A DNA stretch of 53,176 nucleotides from Acidimicrobiaceae bacterium. Its GTDB lineage: Bacteria > Actinomycetota > Acidimicrobiia > Acidimicrobiales > RAAP-2. The first letter of the stretch is position 1, and the number at the start of each line of letters is the position of its first letter. Made by a program: the position numbers and the translations under genes. A model generated the notes under the pieces. The model was not told where the DNA came from and did not search any database. It saw only the letters and a list, made by a program, of their open reading frames with translations. Positions 28,394 to 35,928 of this stretch are shown here, one piece after another. The DNA lies in NCBI GenBank assembly GCA_003138855.1, contig PLHF01000107.1:1-53176 (forward strand), read 5' to 3'.

Positions 28394-29208
28394 CACGTGG
28401 TCAACTCGACCAGCAGGTTCTGGACGGCACGGCCGATGCGGCCGTGCTCGTCCCACAACTCGGACTCGGTGGCACCGATGCCCGGAGTGCCGAAACGGGT
28501 CCGGGACGAGAGGCACACCCACTCCCCCACCGGCGGGCGGTGGATCGAGACGGTGAGGTCGGGGTTGATGAAGAGGCTCGACCCGAAGTCGAGCTCCGCT
28601 CCGACCCCGTTGCCGAAGTCGGCTGCCGCCACCGCCCGCTGCCACGGGGACGGCTCCTCGCCCAGGACCACCGGGTACCGAAGCCGGAACCATGCCGTCG
28701 CCGGCCCCCGCTCACCGAAGCGGCCCTTCACGAACCGCAGCTCCATGCCCTCGTTGTGCAGGGCGCGGTAGCCCTCGACCCCGGTGGAGAGGAGGACGCC
28801 GTAGCCGGGAGGTGCCGGTGCGTCGTCCTCGGGAACCGAGGGCACCGCGAGCTGTTCGTCGGGGCTCTTCCGGATGCGCAGTGCCCGCGCCCAGGCGACC
28901 TCCACACCGCCGGCCTCGACCACCGCGTCGATCAACTGCACCTTCCGGCCAGGCCTCGCCAGCGAGCACCGCACCGAGAGCGGGGCCAGCGGCACCGGGC
29001 GGAGGAGCTCCACCGTGACCCGAACGAGTTGGAGCTCGTCCGCTCCGGCGTGCTCCTCGATGCCGCGGGTGACGAGGGCGGCGACGGAGCCCCCGTGCAG
29101 CGAGGTCGGTGACCACGGCCCCCGGGAGCGGTGGGTCGGAACGAAGTGGTCGCCGTCGGCAACGAACAGCGCCGGCGCCTCGTCGGTGCTGGACGACAGG
29201 TCGATCAT
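28393..29208 (-). CDS. Acyl-CoA thioesterase-like double-hotdog protein
   Basis: 271 residues from the ATG at MIDLSSSTDEAP. The N-terminal hotdog is marked by TSLHGGSVAALVTRGIEEH and VRVTVELLRPVPLAPLSV. The second half contains AVAAADFGNGVGAELDF and ends in the TesB-like strand region FINPDLTVSIHRPPVGEWVCL. Family members hydrolyse acyl-CoA. Translational coupling with the synthetase downstream suggests that both handle one acyl group. It is divergent from the SRPBCC genes across 115 bp. Confidence 0.82.
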   Translation of the reverse strand: MIDLSSSTDEAPALFVADGDHFVPTHRSRGPWSPTSLHGGSVAALVTRGIEEHAGADELQLVRVTVELLRPVPLAPLSVRCSLARPGRKVQLIDAVVEAGGVEVAWARALRIRKSPDEQLAVPSVPEDDAPAPPGYGVLLSTGVEGYRALHNEGMELRFVKGRFGERGPATAWFRLRYPVVLGEEPSPWQRAVAAADFGNGVGAELDFGSSLFINPDLTVSIHRPPVGEWVCLSSRTRFGTPGIGATESELWDEHGRIGRAVQNLLVELTT

Positions 29209-29323
29209 GTCCCGCGACGCTACCGGTGGAGCAGCGGACCGGTACCGCCTACCATCTGGTCGGCACCAGAAGCCGCACGCAGGCACCGGTGGCCCTCAGA
29301 GCCCGGCGAACACAGGGAGCACC

Positions 29324-29707
29324 ATGGGAACAGGCACGGCAGAGATCGACATCGACCGTTCGGCGGACGACGTGTGGGCGGTCGTCGGCGACTTCGGCGG
29401 CATCGCGGGATGGATGACCGGCATCGAGACCTGCCGGGTGGAAGGTGAGAGCCGGATCCTCGAGACCATGGGGATGACCATCACCGAGCGGCTGGTGTCC
29501 AAGGACGACGATGGGCGGGTGCTGACCTATTCGGTCATCGACGGCGCGCCCGTCGAGCGCCACGAAGCGGTCATCACCGTGACACCGACCGGGGGGACCA
29601 GCCACGTGACCTGGCTGGTCGACGCCGTCCCCGACGAGATTGCCGATTTCATGACCTCCGTCTACCAGCAGTCCCTCGAGGCGCTGAAGGCCCACGTCGA
29701 GGCATGA
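29324..29707 (+). CDS. SRPBCC (START/Bet v 1-like) protein 1
   Basis: 127 residues, ATG after CAGGGAG. It opens AEIDIDRSADDVWAVVGDFGGIAGWM, the polyketide-cyclase/dehydrase-like SRPBCC fold that encloses a hydrophobic ligand. No catalytic residues can be named. Its stop overlaps the next SRPBCC gene (ATGA), and the acyl-CoA genes are divergent, so a lipid or polyketide-like ligand is conceivable. Confidence 0.85.
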   Translation: MGTGTAEIDIDRSADDVWAVVGDFGGIAGWMTGIETCRVEGESRILETMGMTITERLVSKDDDGRVLTYSVIDGAPVERHEAVITVTPTGGTSHVTWLVDAVPDEIADFMTSVYQQSLEALKAHVEA

Positions 29708-30192
29708 CGTCCGAACGGGGCAGCAGGGGGTCGGTCGGCCCCTCTGGCCCGGGTCCGACCGGACGGCGGTCGTACCGGGTCCAGGCCCGTTCCTCGGCTC
29801 CGGTCGACCAGGTGTGGCCGCTGCTCGGTGAGGCCCGGCGATGGAAGGAGTGGTCGTTCCTCACCCGCACCGACCTGGAGCGCTCCGGGAGCCCGGAGCC
29901 CGACGGCGTGGGTGCCGTGCGGCGCTTCACCCGGATGGGCGTCGGCTCGCGGGAGGAGGTCGTGGCCTGGGACCCGCCCCACCATCTCGCCTACTCGATC
30001 CTCTCGGGGTTCCCGGTCCGCCACTACCGGGCCGACGTCACCCTGGTGGCCGACGGTTCCGGCACACTGATCACCTGGGAGGGCACCTTCGACGACAAGA
30101 TCCCCGGCACCGGTCGCCTGCTGGTGGCCGTGATGCGTGCCTTGATCGCCCGCTTCGCCGACGGGGTGGCCCGCTACGCCGAGCAGATGTGA
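29704..30192 (+). CDS. SRPBCC family protein 2
   Basis: 162 residues. About 25 residues of Gly/Pro-rich sequence precede RSYRVQARSSAPVDQVWPLLGEARRWKEW, the first strand and helix of the fold. The long C-terminal helix is LLVAVMRALIARFADGVARYAEQM. It is coupled to the SRPBCC gene before it by a 4-bp overlap and is probably a sister after duplication. The ligand is unknown. Confidence 0.86.
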   Translation: MTSERGSRGSVGPSGPGPTGRRSYRVQARSSAPVDQVWPLLGEARRWKEWSFLTRTDLERSGSPEPDGVGAVRRFTRMGVGSREEVVAWDPPHHLAYSILSGFPVRHYRADVTLVADGSGTLITWEGTFDDKIPGTGRLLVAVMRALIARFADGVARYAEQM

Positions 30193-30205
30193 CCACGACC
30201 GGAGA

Positions 30206-30351
30206 GAGCCCACCTTCACCGACCTGGGCGACGGCCGGACCGAGACGGTCGCCCGCCAGACCACGTCCCCGAGATGTTCCGGACACCCGAGGCGCAGGCC
30301 GGGGTGGAGAGCAGCTTCGCCGGCATGGCGGCCTACCCGGCGACACGGTGA
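30206..30351 (+). pseudogene. Remnant of a third SRPBCC (AHSA1-like) gene
   Basis: One frame reads EPTFTDLGDGRTETVARQTTS, and a second frame, shifted by one base in a CCCC run, reads MFRTPEAQAGVESSFAGMAAY to the TGA at 30349. Together they resemble the C-terminal third of AHSA1-type SRPBCC proteins. The N-terminal two-thirds are absent. It follows two intact SRPBCC genes directly and probably reflects loss of a third copy. The rest of the spacer to 30416 shows nothing. Confidence 0.6.
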
Positions 30352-30416
30352 GCCCCGGCGAGGGGCCGTGGCCGGCGACCACCACATAGGCCCGCACCGG
30401 GTCCCACCGAGAGCCC

Positions 30417-31796
30417 TCAGCCGCCCGCCCGCTCGAGCCGGTGGGCACGGGCTTCCACCTGATGGCGGGCCTCGTCGACATCGACGGTGAGGCACCGCCC
30501 GGCCTCGACCACCTGACGCCCTCCCACCCAGACGTCGGTGACCAGGCGGCTCGAGGCCGACCAGACCAGATGCTCGATCAACTGGGCATCTTCGAGCAGG
30601 GGGACGAACGCCGGGTCGTCGAGGGTCACGGCCAGCATGTCGGCCCTGGCTCCCACCGCCAGCACACCGAGATCGGGTCGGCCGAGTGCGAGGCCTGCCC
30701 CCCTGGTGGCGAGATCGAGGGCGGTCGCAGCGGGGAGGGCGGCGGCGTCCCTCTCCCTGATCCGGGCGAGCATGGCGGCCAGCCGCATCTCCTCCCACAG
30801 GTCGAGATCGTTGTTGGAGGCCGGCCCGTCGGTCCCCAATCCCACCCGGGTGCCCTGGGCCAGGAGCTCGACCAGGGGCGCCACCCCCGACGCCAGTTTG
30901 GCGTTGCTCTGGGGGCAGTGGGCGACGGCTATGTCGTGGGAGCGGTAGACGGCCAGGTCCTCGGCGGACAGCCAGATGCTGTGGGCGGCCAGCACCCGGC
31001 CGCCGAACACGCCCGCCTCCGCCAGGACGACGGGCACCGAGTCCCCGTGCTCGGCGGCGAAGCGGATACCCTCCTCCTCGGTCTCGGCCAGGTGGATATG
31101 GAAGAGGGCGTCGAGCCGACGGGCCTCCCCGGCTACGTCGGCCAGTACCGGCACCGGCACGGTGTAGGCGGCGTGCGGGGCGAACCCGACCTCGATGCGG
31201 TCGTCCTCCCCGTGGCGCCGAGCGTGGAAGTCGACGATCTCCGCGGTGCGGGTGTCCCACCAGTCCTCACCGGAGGCCGTGTCCGCCGGTGAGGTCTTGC
31301 CGGGTAGCTGCAGCACTCCCGGGGTGATCACCGCGCGCGAGCCGGCGGCGAGCACGGCGTCAGCCAGCGCGTCCTCGAAGAAGTAGGCCTCGCAGGTGGT
31401 GGTGACCCCGAAGCACAGCAGCTCGGCGGCCGCCAGGGTCATCCCCCAGTACACGTCCTCCTCGGTGAGGTTGGCCTCACGCGGCCACAACACGTCGTTC
31501 AGCCAATGGTGCAGCGACAGGTTCTCGCCGGATCCGCGGAAGAGGGTCATCGGCGAATGGCAGTGCACGTTGACCAGACCGGGCAGCAGTGCTCCGTGCA
31601 CGCGGACCTCCTGCACGTCCGTTGCATCCGGTGCCCCGCCGTCCACCGGGCCCACCGCGGTGATGACGCCGCCGGACACCTCCACGGTACCCGGCCGGAG
31701 GACCCGCCCTCCTTCGTCGCAGGGCACTACCGCATCCGCCACGTAGCGCATGACGCCGGCGTGCCCGCTGCCCCCCGCCACGAGCGCCGTCGTCAC
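30417..31796 (-). CDS. Amidohydrolase (MtaD/guanine-deaminase-like)
   Basis: 459 residues if it starts at the GTG overlapping the rpiB stop by 4 bp; an ATG at 31751 (MRYVADAVVPCD) gives 444 and is equally possible. Metal ligands: HCHS near the N-terminus, HIHLAETEEE, VLAAHSIWLS, and the Asp in GLGTDGPASNNDLDLWEEM. This pattern fits deaminases of adenosine/S-adenosylhomocysteine type or related aminohydrolases. AHCPQSNAKLASGVAPL is shared by MtaD and SsnA types. It is in the same transcription direction as rpiB. Confidence 0.86.
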   Translation of the reverse strand: MTTALVAGGSGHAGVMRYVADAVVPCDEGGRVLRPGTVEVSGGVITAVGPVDGGAPDATDVQEVRVHGALLPGLVNVHCHSPMTLFRGSGENLSLHHWLNDVLWPREANLTEEDVYWGMTLAAAELLCFGVTTTCEAYFFEDALADAVLAAGSRAVITPGVLQLPGKTSPADTASGEDWWDTRTAEIVDFHARRHGEDDRIEVGFAPHAAYTVPVPVLADVAGEARRLDALFHIHLAETEEEGIRFAAEHGDSVPVVLAEAGVFGGRVLAAHSIWLSAEDLAVYRSHDIAVAHCPQSNAKLASGVAPLVELLAQGTRVGLGTDGPASNNDLDLWEEMRLAAMLARIRERDAAALPAATALDLATRGAGLALGRPDLGVLAVGARADMLAVTLDDPAFVPLLEDAQLIEHLVWSASSRLVTDVWVGGRQVVEAGRCLTVDVDEARHQVEARAHRLERAGG

Positions 31797-32272
31797 GTCG
31801 GCAACGACGAGGGGCCGGAGCCCTGAGCCGACTCCTCGGCTTCGATTTCCGCCAACTCCTCGATGCGGGCGACGTGCCGCCCACCGTCGAAAGGGGTGGA
31901 GAGGAACACGTCGAGGATGTCGAGTGCCAGCTCGGTGGCCACCACCCGCGCACCCAGCGACAGCACGTTGGCGTCGTTGTGCCGTCGGGCCATGCGTGAG
32001 GTGTACTCGTCGTGGCAGAGGGCGGCCCTGACCCCATGGACCTTGTTGGCGGCGATCGCCTCCCCCTGCCCGCTCCCGCCGACGACGATCCCCATGTCAC
32101 CCTCACCCCGCACCACCCGGCGGGCCACATCTGCGCAGATCGGCGGGTAGTCGACCGGTTCCGTCGAAAAGGTCCCGATGTCCTCGACCTGGTGGCCGAC
32201 GGCGCGGAGGTGGCCGGCCAGCGCGCCTTTGAGCACGAAGCCGGCGTGGTCCGACCCGATCACGACGCGCAT
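31793..32272 (-). CDS. rpiB: Ribose-5-phosphate isomerase B
   Basis: 159 residues, starting MRVVIGSDHAGFVLKG. It interconverts ribose 5-phosphate and ribulose 5-phosphate. It has the mycobacterial-type active-site loop VVGGSGQGEAIAANKVHGVRA, where a Glu replaces the Cys of enteric RpiB, then ALCHDEYTSRMARRHNDANVLSLGARVV. The C-terminal Glu/Ala tail is short. It is upstream of and coupled to the amidohydrolase. Confidence 0.93.
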   Translation of the reverse strand: MRVVIGSDHAGFVLKGALAGHLRAVGHQVEDIGTFSTEPVDYPPICADVARRVVRGEGDMGIVVGGSGQGEAIAANKVHGVRAALCHDEYTSRMARRHNDANVLSLGARVVATELALDILDVFLSTPFDGGRHVARIEELAEIEAEESAQGSGPSSLPT

Positions 32273-32291
32273 CGGGTGTCCCCGGGCTGCT

Positions 32292-33359
32292 TCATGACCC
32301 CCACCGGATCCGGGCGGCACGATCGGGTCGCACCCGGTCGGCGTCGACGAACCACCGGGCCGCCCGCTCGAGCGCCTCCCTGGCTGGGCGCGAGGTGTAC
32401 CCCAGTTCGGACCGGGCCCTCCGGTCGTCGAAGGACATGTGGGTCGTCGACATCCGTGCCGCTTCCAACGGCACCGACGGCTCCCTCCCGAGGATCCGGC
32501 CCTCGACCAGATCGGACACGTGGGCGGCGGCCAGGGCCAGACTGCTCGGGAATCGTCGGGTGGGCGCCGGCAGGCCCGTCACCTCGGCCAGCGTCGCCAA
32601 TACGTCGCGCAGCAGGAGGTTCTCACCACCCAGGATGTAGCTGCGTCCGATCTGCCCCAGCTCAGCGGCAAGGACATGCCCGTGGGCGACGTCCTCGACG
32701 TCGACGATGTTGAGCGTGGTGTCCACATATCCGGGGAACCGCCCGTTGAGGAAGTCGAGGACCGTCTTTCCGGTGGGGGTCGGCCCGCGGTCGCGTGGCC
32801 CCACCGGGGTGGTCGGTTGCACCAGCACCACCGGCATCCCCTCGGCGGCAGCTCGCAGCACCTCGTGCTCAGCGACGTACTTGGACTGTTTGTACAACCC
32901 GAAGAGGTGGTCGACGTGCGCATGGGAGGTCTCGTCGACAGGCTCGACGGTGGAGGCACCGGTGAGTCCCAGGGTGCCCACGGTCGAGGTGTAGACCACC
33001 CGCTCGCAACCGGCCCTGCGAGCCGCGTCGAGGACGTGCTTGGTCCCTGTCACGTTGACGGCATAGAAGGCGGCCGGATCGGGCGCCCAGAAACGATACA
33101 GCGCGGCGATGTGGAAGACCGACCGGCTCCCGTCGATCGCCTCGTCCACCGCGGCGGCATCGAGGAGGTCGGCCACGACCACCTCGACGTCCACACCGTC
33201 GAGGTTGGCGGTGTCTCCCCCCGGTTCGACCATGGCCACCACATGGGCACCCCGCGCGCACAGCTCGCGGGCCACCGCCGACCCGATGAACCCGGCAGCG
33301 CCGGTCACCAGCACCCGGTCGTCCGCGGCCCAGGCGAACTGCTCGCGTCCCTCGGTCAC
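32292..33359 (-). CDS. NAD-dependent epimerase/dehydratase, HpnA-like (hopanoid-associated sugar epimerase type)
   Basis: 355 residues. An extended SDR with VTGAAGFIGSAVAREL, the catalytic YKQSK (Tyr/Lys), and a core matching HpnA patterns: RFWAPDPAAFYAVNVTGTKHVLD, PTTPVGPRDRGPTPTGKTV, DFLNGRFPGYVDTTLNIVDVEDVAHGH and YILGGENLLLRDVLATLAE. HpnA proteins occur in hopanoid clusters. GTG start overlaps the aminotransferase stop by 4 bp. No squalene cyclase or other hpn gene is in the window. Confidence 0.85.
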   Translation of the reverse strand: MTEGREQFAWAADDRVLVTGAAGFIGSAVARELCARGAHVVAMVEPGGDTANLDGVDVEVVVADLLDAAAVDEAIDGSRSVFHIAALYRFWAPDPAAFYAVNVTGTKHVLDAARRAGCERVVYTSTVGTLGLTGASTVEPVDETSHAHVDHLFGLYKQSKYVAEHEVLRAAAEGMPVVLVQPTTPVGPRDRGPTPTGKTVLDFLNGRFPGYVDTTLNIVDVEDVAHGHVLAAELGQIGRSYILGGENLLLRDVLATLAEVTGLPAPTRRFPSSLALAAAHVSDLVEGRILGREPSVPLEAARMSTTHMSFDDRRARSELGYTSRPAREALERAARWFVDADRVRPDRAARIRWGS

Positions 33360-34798
33360 GAGCCGACCGCGCCGCGCTCGTGGGTCGCCGGGCGTCGGTG
33401 ACCGCGTCGCAACGAGTTGCGCGCCATCGTCGCCCCGACCTCGACCAGCAGCCCGGAGTTGCGATGCGCGTCGCCGAGGACGTCATCGAGGGCAGCGACG
33501 AAGTGGCCGATCTCCTCGTCGCCGATGATCAACGGGGGCAGCAGCTTGATGATGTTGACGTTGTCGGCGGCAACCTGGGTCAGGATCCGATGGCGGTGGA
33601 ACAGGGGCACCACGATCAATTGCGAGAAGAGCCCTTTGCGGGCCAGCTCCATCATCTTGAACCGGGCACGCGAGCCACGCGCCTCCGGCGCGCCGAAGAC
33701 CAGTCCGATCATGAGGCCCATTCCCCTCACCTCGTGGAGGAGCTCGTACCTGTCGACCAGCGGTTGGAGCGCCTCCATGAGCCTGGCCCCATTGCGAGCG
33801 GCCCGGGCCACGATGTCCTCGTCGTCGATGACCTGCAGCGTGGCCAGGCCGGCCACCATGGCCAGCTGGTTCTTGGAGAAGGTGGAGGAGTGGACCACCG
33901 CCCGGTCCATCGAGCTGTAGACCGCGTCGAAGACGGCGGAGGTGGTGAGTACGGCGCCCACCGGCACGTACCCGCCGGACAGGGCCTTGGACAGGGTGAT
34001 GATGTCGGGCTCGAGGCCCCAGTGCTGGTGGCAGAAGAAGCGCCCGGTCCGCCCCATGCCGGTCTGCACCTCGTCGATGACCAGGAGGGTGCCCTGTCGC
34101 CGGCACGCGGCTTGGACTGCCCCCCAGTAGGACTCGGAGGCCAGGTAGACCCCCTTGCCCTGGATCGGCTCGACCACGAAGGCGGCGACGTCGCCCCGCT
34201 TCAGCTCCCGGTCGAGAGCCTCGATGTCCCCGAAGGGCACCGGGTGGCAGTCGGGAAGCAGCGGGCCGAAGCCCTTTCGGAACTCCTTTCCCCCGTTGAG
34301 GGAGAGCGCTCCGTTGGTCAGGCCGTGGAAGGCGTGGTCGCAGTAGAGGATCCGATCGCGCTTGGTGGCGCACCGCGCGAACTTGATGGCCGTCTCCACC
34401 GTCTCGGCCCCCGAGTTGGCGAAGAAGACCCGCTCGATGCCGGCCGGGGCCCGCCCCACCAGCGCTTCGGCCAGCAGACCGGGAAGCAGCGCGCAGTCCA
34501 ATTGGGCGAGATTGGGCAGATCGGCATCCAGCGCCTGGTGGAGCGCGTCCTTGATCACCGGGTGGCTCCGGCCGAGGGCGAAGACCCCGAAGCCGGACAG
34601 GAAGTCGAGGTACCGGTCACCGTGGTCGTCGATCAGGTACGAGCCCTCGGCGCGGACGTAGTTCCGATCGAACCCCAGCGTGGTCAACACCCTGACCAGC
34701 TGCGGGTTCATGAAGCGGGTGTGCAGTTCGAAGCTCTCGCCCTGGTGATCTGCCAATAGGGCGGCAAGGTCGAACGCCACGGTCACTCTCCCATCCAT
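33356..34798 (-). CDS. Class III pyridoxal-phosphate aminotransferase (HpnO/ornithine-transaminase-like)
   Basis: 480 residues, ATG start. A PLP enzyme transferring an amino group to an aldehyde or keto acid. FFANSGAETVETAIKFAR, YCDHAFHGLTNGALSLNG, LLVIDEVQTGMGRTGRFF (Asp to the PLP pyridine) and LSKALSGGYVPVGAVL (Schiff-base Lys) are plain. The family includes HpnO, which makes aminobacteriohopanetriol, as well as ornithine and acetylornithine transaminases. The neighbouring HpnA-like gene makes the hopanoid option attractive but not proven. Confidence 0.9.
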   Translation of the reverse strand: MDGRVTVAFDLAALLADHQGESFELHTRFMNPQLVRVLTTLGFDRNYVRAEGSYLIDDHGDRYLDFLSGFGVFALGRSHPVIKDALHQALDADLPNLAQLDCALLPGLLAEALVGRAPAGIERVFFANSGAETVETAIKFARCATKRDRILYCDHAFHGLTNGALSLNGGKEFRKGFGPLLPDCHPVPFGDIEALDRELKRGDVAAFVVEPIQGKGVYLASESYWGAVQAACRRQGTLLVIDEVQTGMGRTGRFFCHQHWGLEPDIITLSKALSGGYVPVGAVLTTSAVFDAVYSSMDRAVVHSSTFSKNQLAMVAGLATLQVIDDEDIVARAARNGARLMEALQPLVDRYELLHEVRGMGLMIGLVFGAPEARGSRARFKMMELARKGLFSQLIVVPLFHRHRILTQVAADNVNIIKLLPPLIIGDEEIGHFVAALDDVLGDAHRNSGLLVEVGATMARNSLRRGHRRPATHERGAVGS

Positions 34799-35060
34799 TG
34801 CCCGTCCATTCGGCTGCGATTCATCCAGCCGATCAGCGGTGCTGCGGTGCCGCCAGCGTACCGGGGTCGAACCGGGATGTGGCTCCCGGGGAGACAGGTC
34901 GGCGGAACGCGCGATCCTGGGCCCCGGCGCCCGGCGTCATGCAGGGGCACAGGCGGGGGCATAGGGTGGAGCGAAGGACGATCTCGCCCATCTCGGGTCC
35001 GTTGAAGTCCTTCCGGCCCGGCGCAGGACCGTAGTGGGTGCGCCGGGCGATCGGAGGATC

Positions 35061-35300
35061 ATGGTATCGGCCGAAGTATCGCAAGAAGTATCGCAAGTGG
35101 GTACCCGGCTCGACGAGGACCACGCTCCGGAGACGAACGGGCGGATGTCGGTCTGCCGGCGTTGCGGGACACTGACCGACGGTCCGGCCGGCAGGCACCA
35201 CGCTCCGGTCGAGCGTCAACTGGCTCGCTCCAGTGAGTGGCTGATCGCGCGGTCGCGACAGAGGCACATCGACCGCGCCCGGGTGCAGCATCTGAAGTGA
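35061..35300 (+). CDS. Small hypothetical protein with a CxxC motif
   Basis: 79 residues if it starts at the ATG three bases after GGAGG; later in-frame starts at 35097 (GTG) or 35145 (ATG, 51 residues) are possible. The first residues include a duplicated EVSQ encoded by two tandem copies of GAAGTATCGCAA. The convincing part is MSVCRRCGTLTDGPAGRHH with a CxxC, then a basic helix rich in Arg (RSSEWLIARSRQRHIDRAR). Its stop overlaps the next small gene by 4 bp. The family is not recognised. The 262-bp spacer before it (34799-35060) shows no gene and should hold promoters for both directions. Confidence 0.45.
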   Translation: MVSAEVSQEVSQVGTRLDEDHAPETNGRMSVCRRCGTLTDGPAGRHHAPVERQLARSSEWLIARSRQRHIDRARVQHLK

Positions 35301-35503
35301 ACAGGGACTGGCACCAGCGGCACCGCCTGGGAAGTGGTGCCTCGCTCGACGATCGCGTCACCTGGCACGTCGAGCATGCCACGGTGTGCGGATGCCGGTC
35401 GATCCCGTCCGACGTGCTCGAAGAGATGACGCGCCGCGGCATTCCCCTCGAACATCGACGCCCTGCCCTCGTCTGTCCTGATCCCGAGGCTCCGTGGTCC
35501 TGA
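35297..35503 (+). CDS. Small hypothetical protein (DWHQRH...WHVEHATVCGCR type)
   Basis: 68 residues, GTG start in a 4-bp overlap with the gene before it. The composition (NRDWHQRHRLGSGASLDDRV, then WHVEHATVCGCRSIP, then EEMTRRGIPL) resembles short conserved hypothetical proteins with a Trp-His pair and a C-x-C motif that I recall but cannot name. Function unknown. The repeated coupling seen across this DNA makes it likelier to be real than its size alone suggests. Confidence 0.5.
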   Translation: MNRDWHQRHRLGSGASLDDRVTWHVEHATVCGCRSIPSDVLEEMTRRGIPLEHRRPALVCPDPEAPWS

Positions 35504-35541
35504 GGCAGCGCCCGACTGGGGAATTGGGTCTTTCGCCCCTA

Positions 35542-35576
35542 ATCATTGCGACGCCTGAGGTTTACAATGATGGTGA
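35542..35576 (+). promoter_or_regulatory. Promoter and inverted repeat before the ncRNA candidate
   Basis: TACAAT (35563-35568) is a good -10; the -35 region is weak. ATCATTG (35542-35548) and CAATGAT (35565-35571) form a perfect 7-bp inverted repeat with a 16-bp spacer that overlaps the -10, so a repressor could sit here. Transcription would begin near 35575-35577. Confidence 0.5.
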
Positions 35577-35836
35577 GGGATCCAGGAGGGTCCCGAAGGA
35601 GGCGCTTATGCGATGTAGGCAAGAGGGCCCATCCTGAGAACGGGTGGCAGAGGATTGTACGGGAGAGATCCCGGTAGGCCCAGGTAAAGCAAAGGCAAGC
35701 AGCTCGAAGTGGGAGCGTTGCAACGGCTGAGGAGCCAGGTGGCTTGTATGGGTGCCATTTCCCCGCAGCGATCCGTTCTCGGAGTACAAGTTAAGTAAGA
35801 CGCCCGATCCCCGTCAGTTCGTGGGACGGGCGTTTT
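35577..35836 (+). ncRNA. Probable structured small RNA, about 260 nt, unidentified
   Basis: The stretch is purine-rich, has no credible reading frame, and lies between a -10 box and a clear terminator. Visible helices: GGGATCC/GGGTCCC (35577-35583 with 35588-35594, loop AGGA). GGGCC/GGCCC (35625-35629 with 35677-35681) encloses ATCC/GGAT and CGGGA-GAGA-TCCCG (35660-35673). CAAGC/GCTTG (35696-35700 with 35742-35746) encloses GCTC/GAGC and GGCT/AGCC hairpins, a multi-branch junction. Signatures of tmRNA, SRP RNA, RNase P RNA (GAGGAAAGTC), T-box and cobalamin riboswitches are absent. The downstream gene is convergent, so it is not a leader. Confidence 0.6.
35800..35836 (+). terminator. Factor-independent terminator of the ncRNA
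   Basis: ACGCCCG (35800-35806) pairs with CGGGCGT (35827-35833), with an inner CCC/GGG, and is followed by TTTT. U-tract hairpins are rare in this window, which strengthens the case for a stand-alone RNA gene ending here. Confidence 0.75.
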
Positions 35837-35928
35837 CGCGTGTGTCCACGCCGGCGCAGGAGCCCGCCTCGGAAGTCGGGGCGCCTCGTCGGTCCGCCGC
35901 ATGCCCCGGAGACAGGTGGCTTGGTCGG

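Noticed and set aside
34798..35034. 78-codon plus-strand frame after the aminotransferase start
   Set aside because: It starts inside the promoter region of the aminotransferase, lacks a ribosome-binding site and has no family resemblance.
35237..35296. N-terminal extension of the second small gene
   Set aside because: It overlaps the first small gene fully; the GTG in the GTGA overlap is the better start.
35577..35836. tmRNA, SRP RNA, RNase P RNA or 6S RNA as identity of the ncRNA
   Set aside because: The conserved core sequences of the first three are absent, and the ends do not pair as in 6S RNA.
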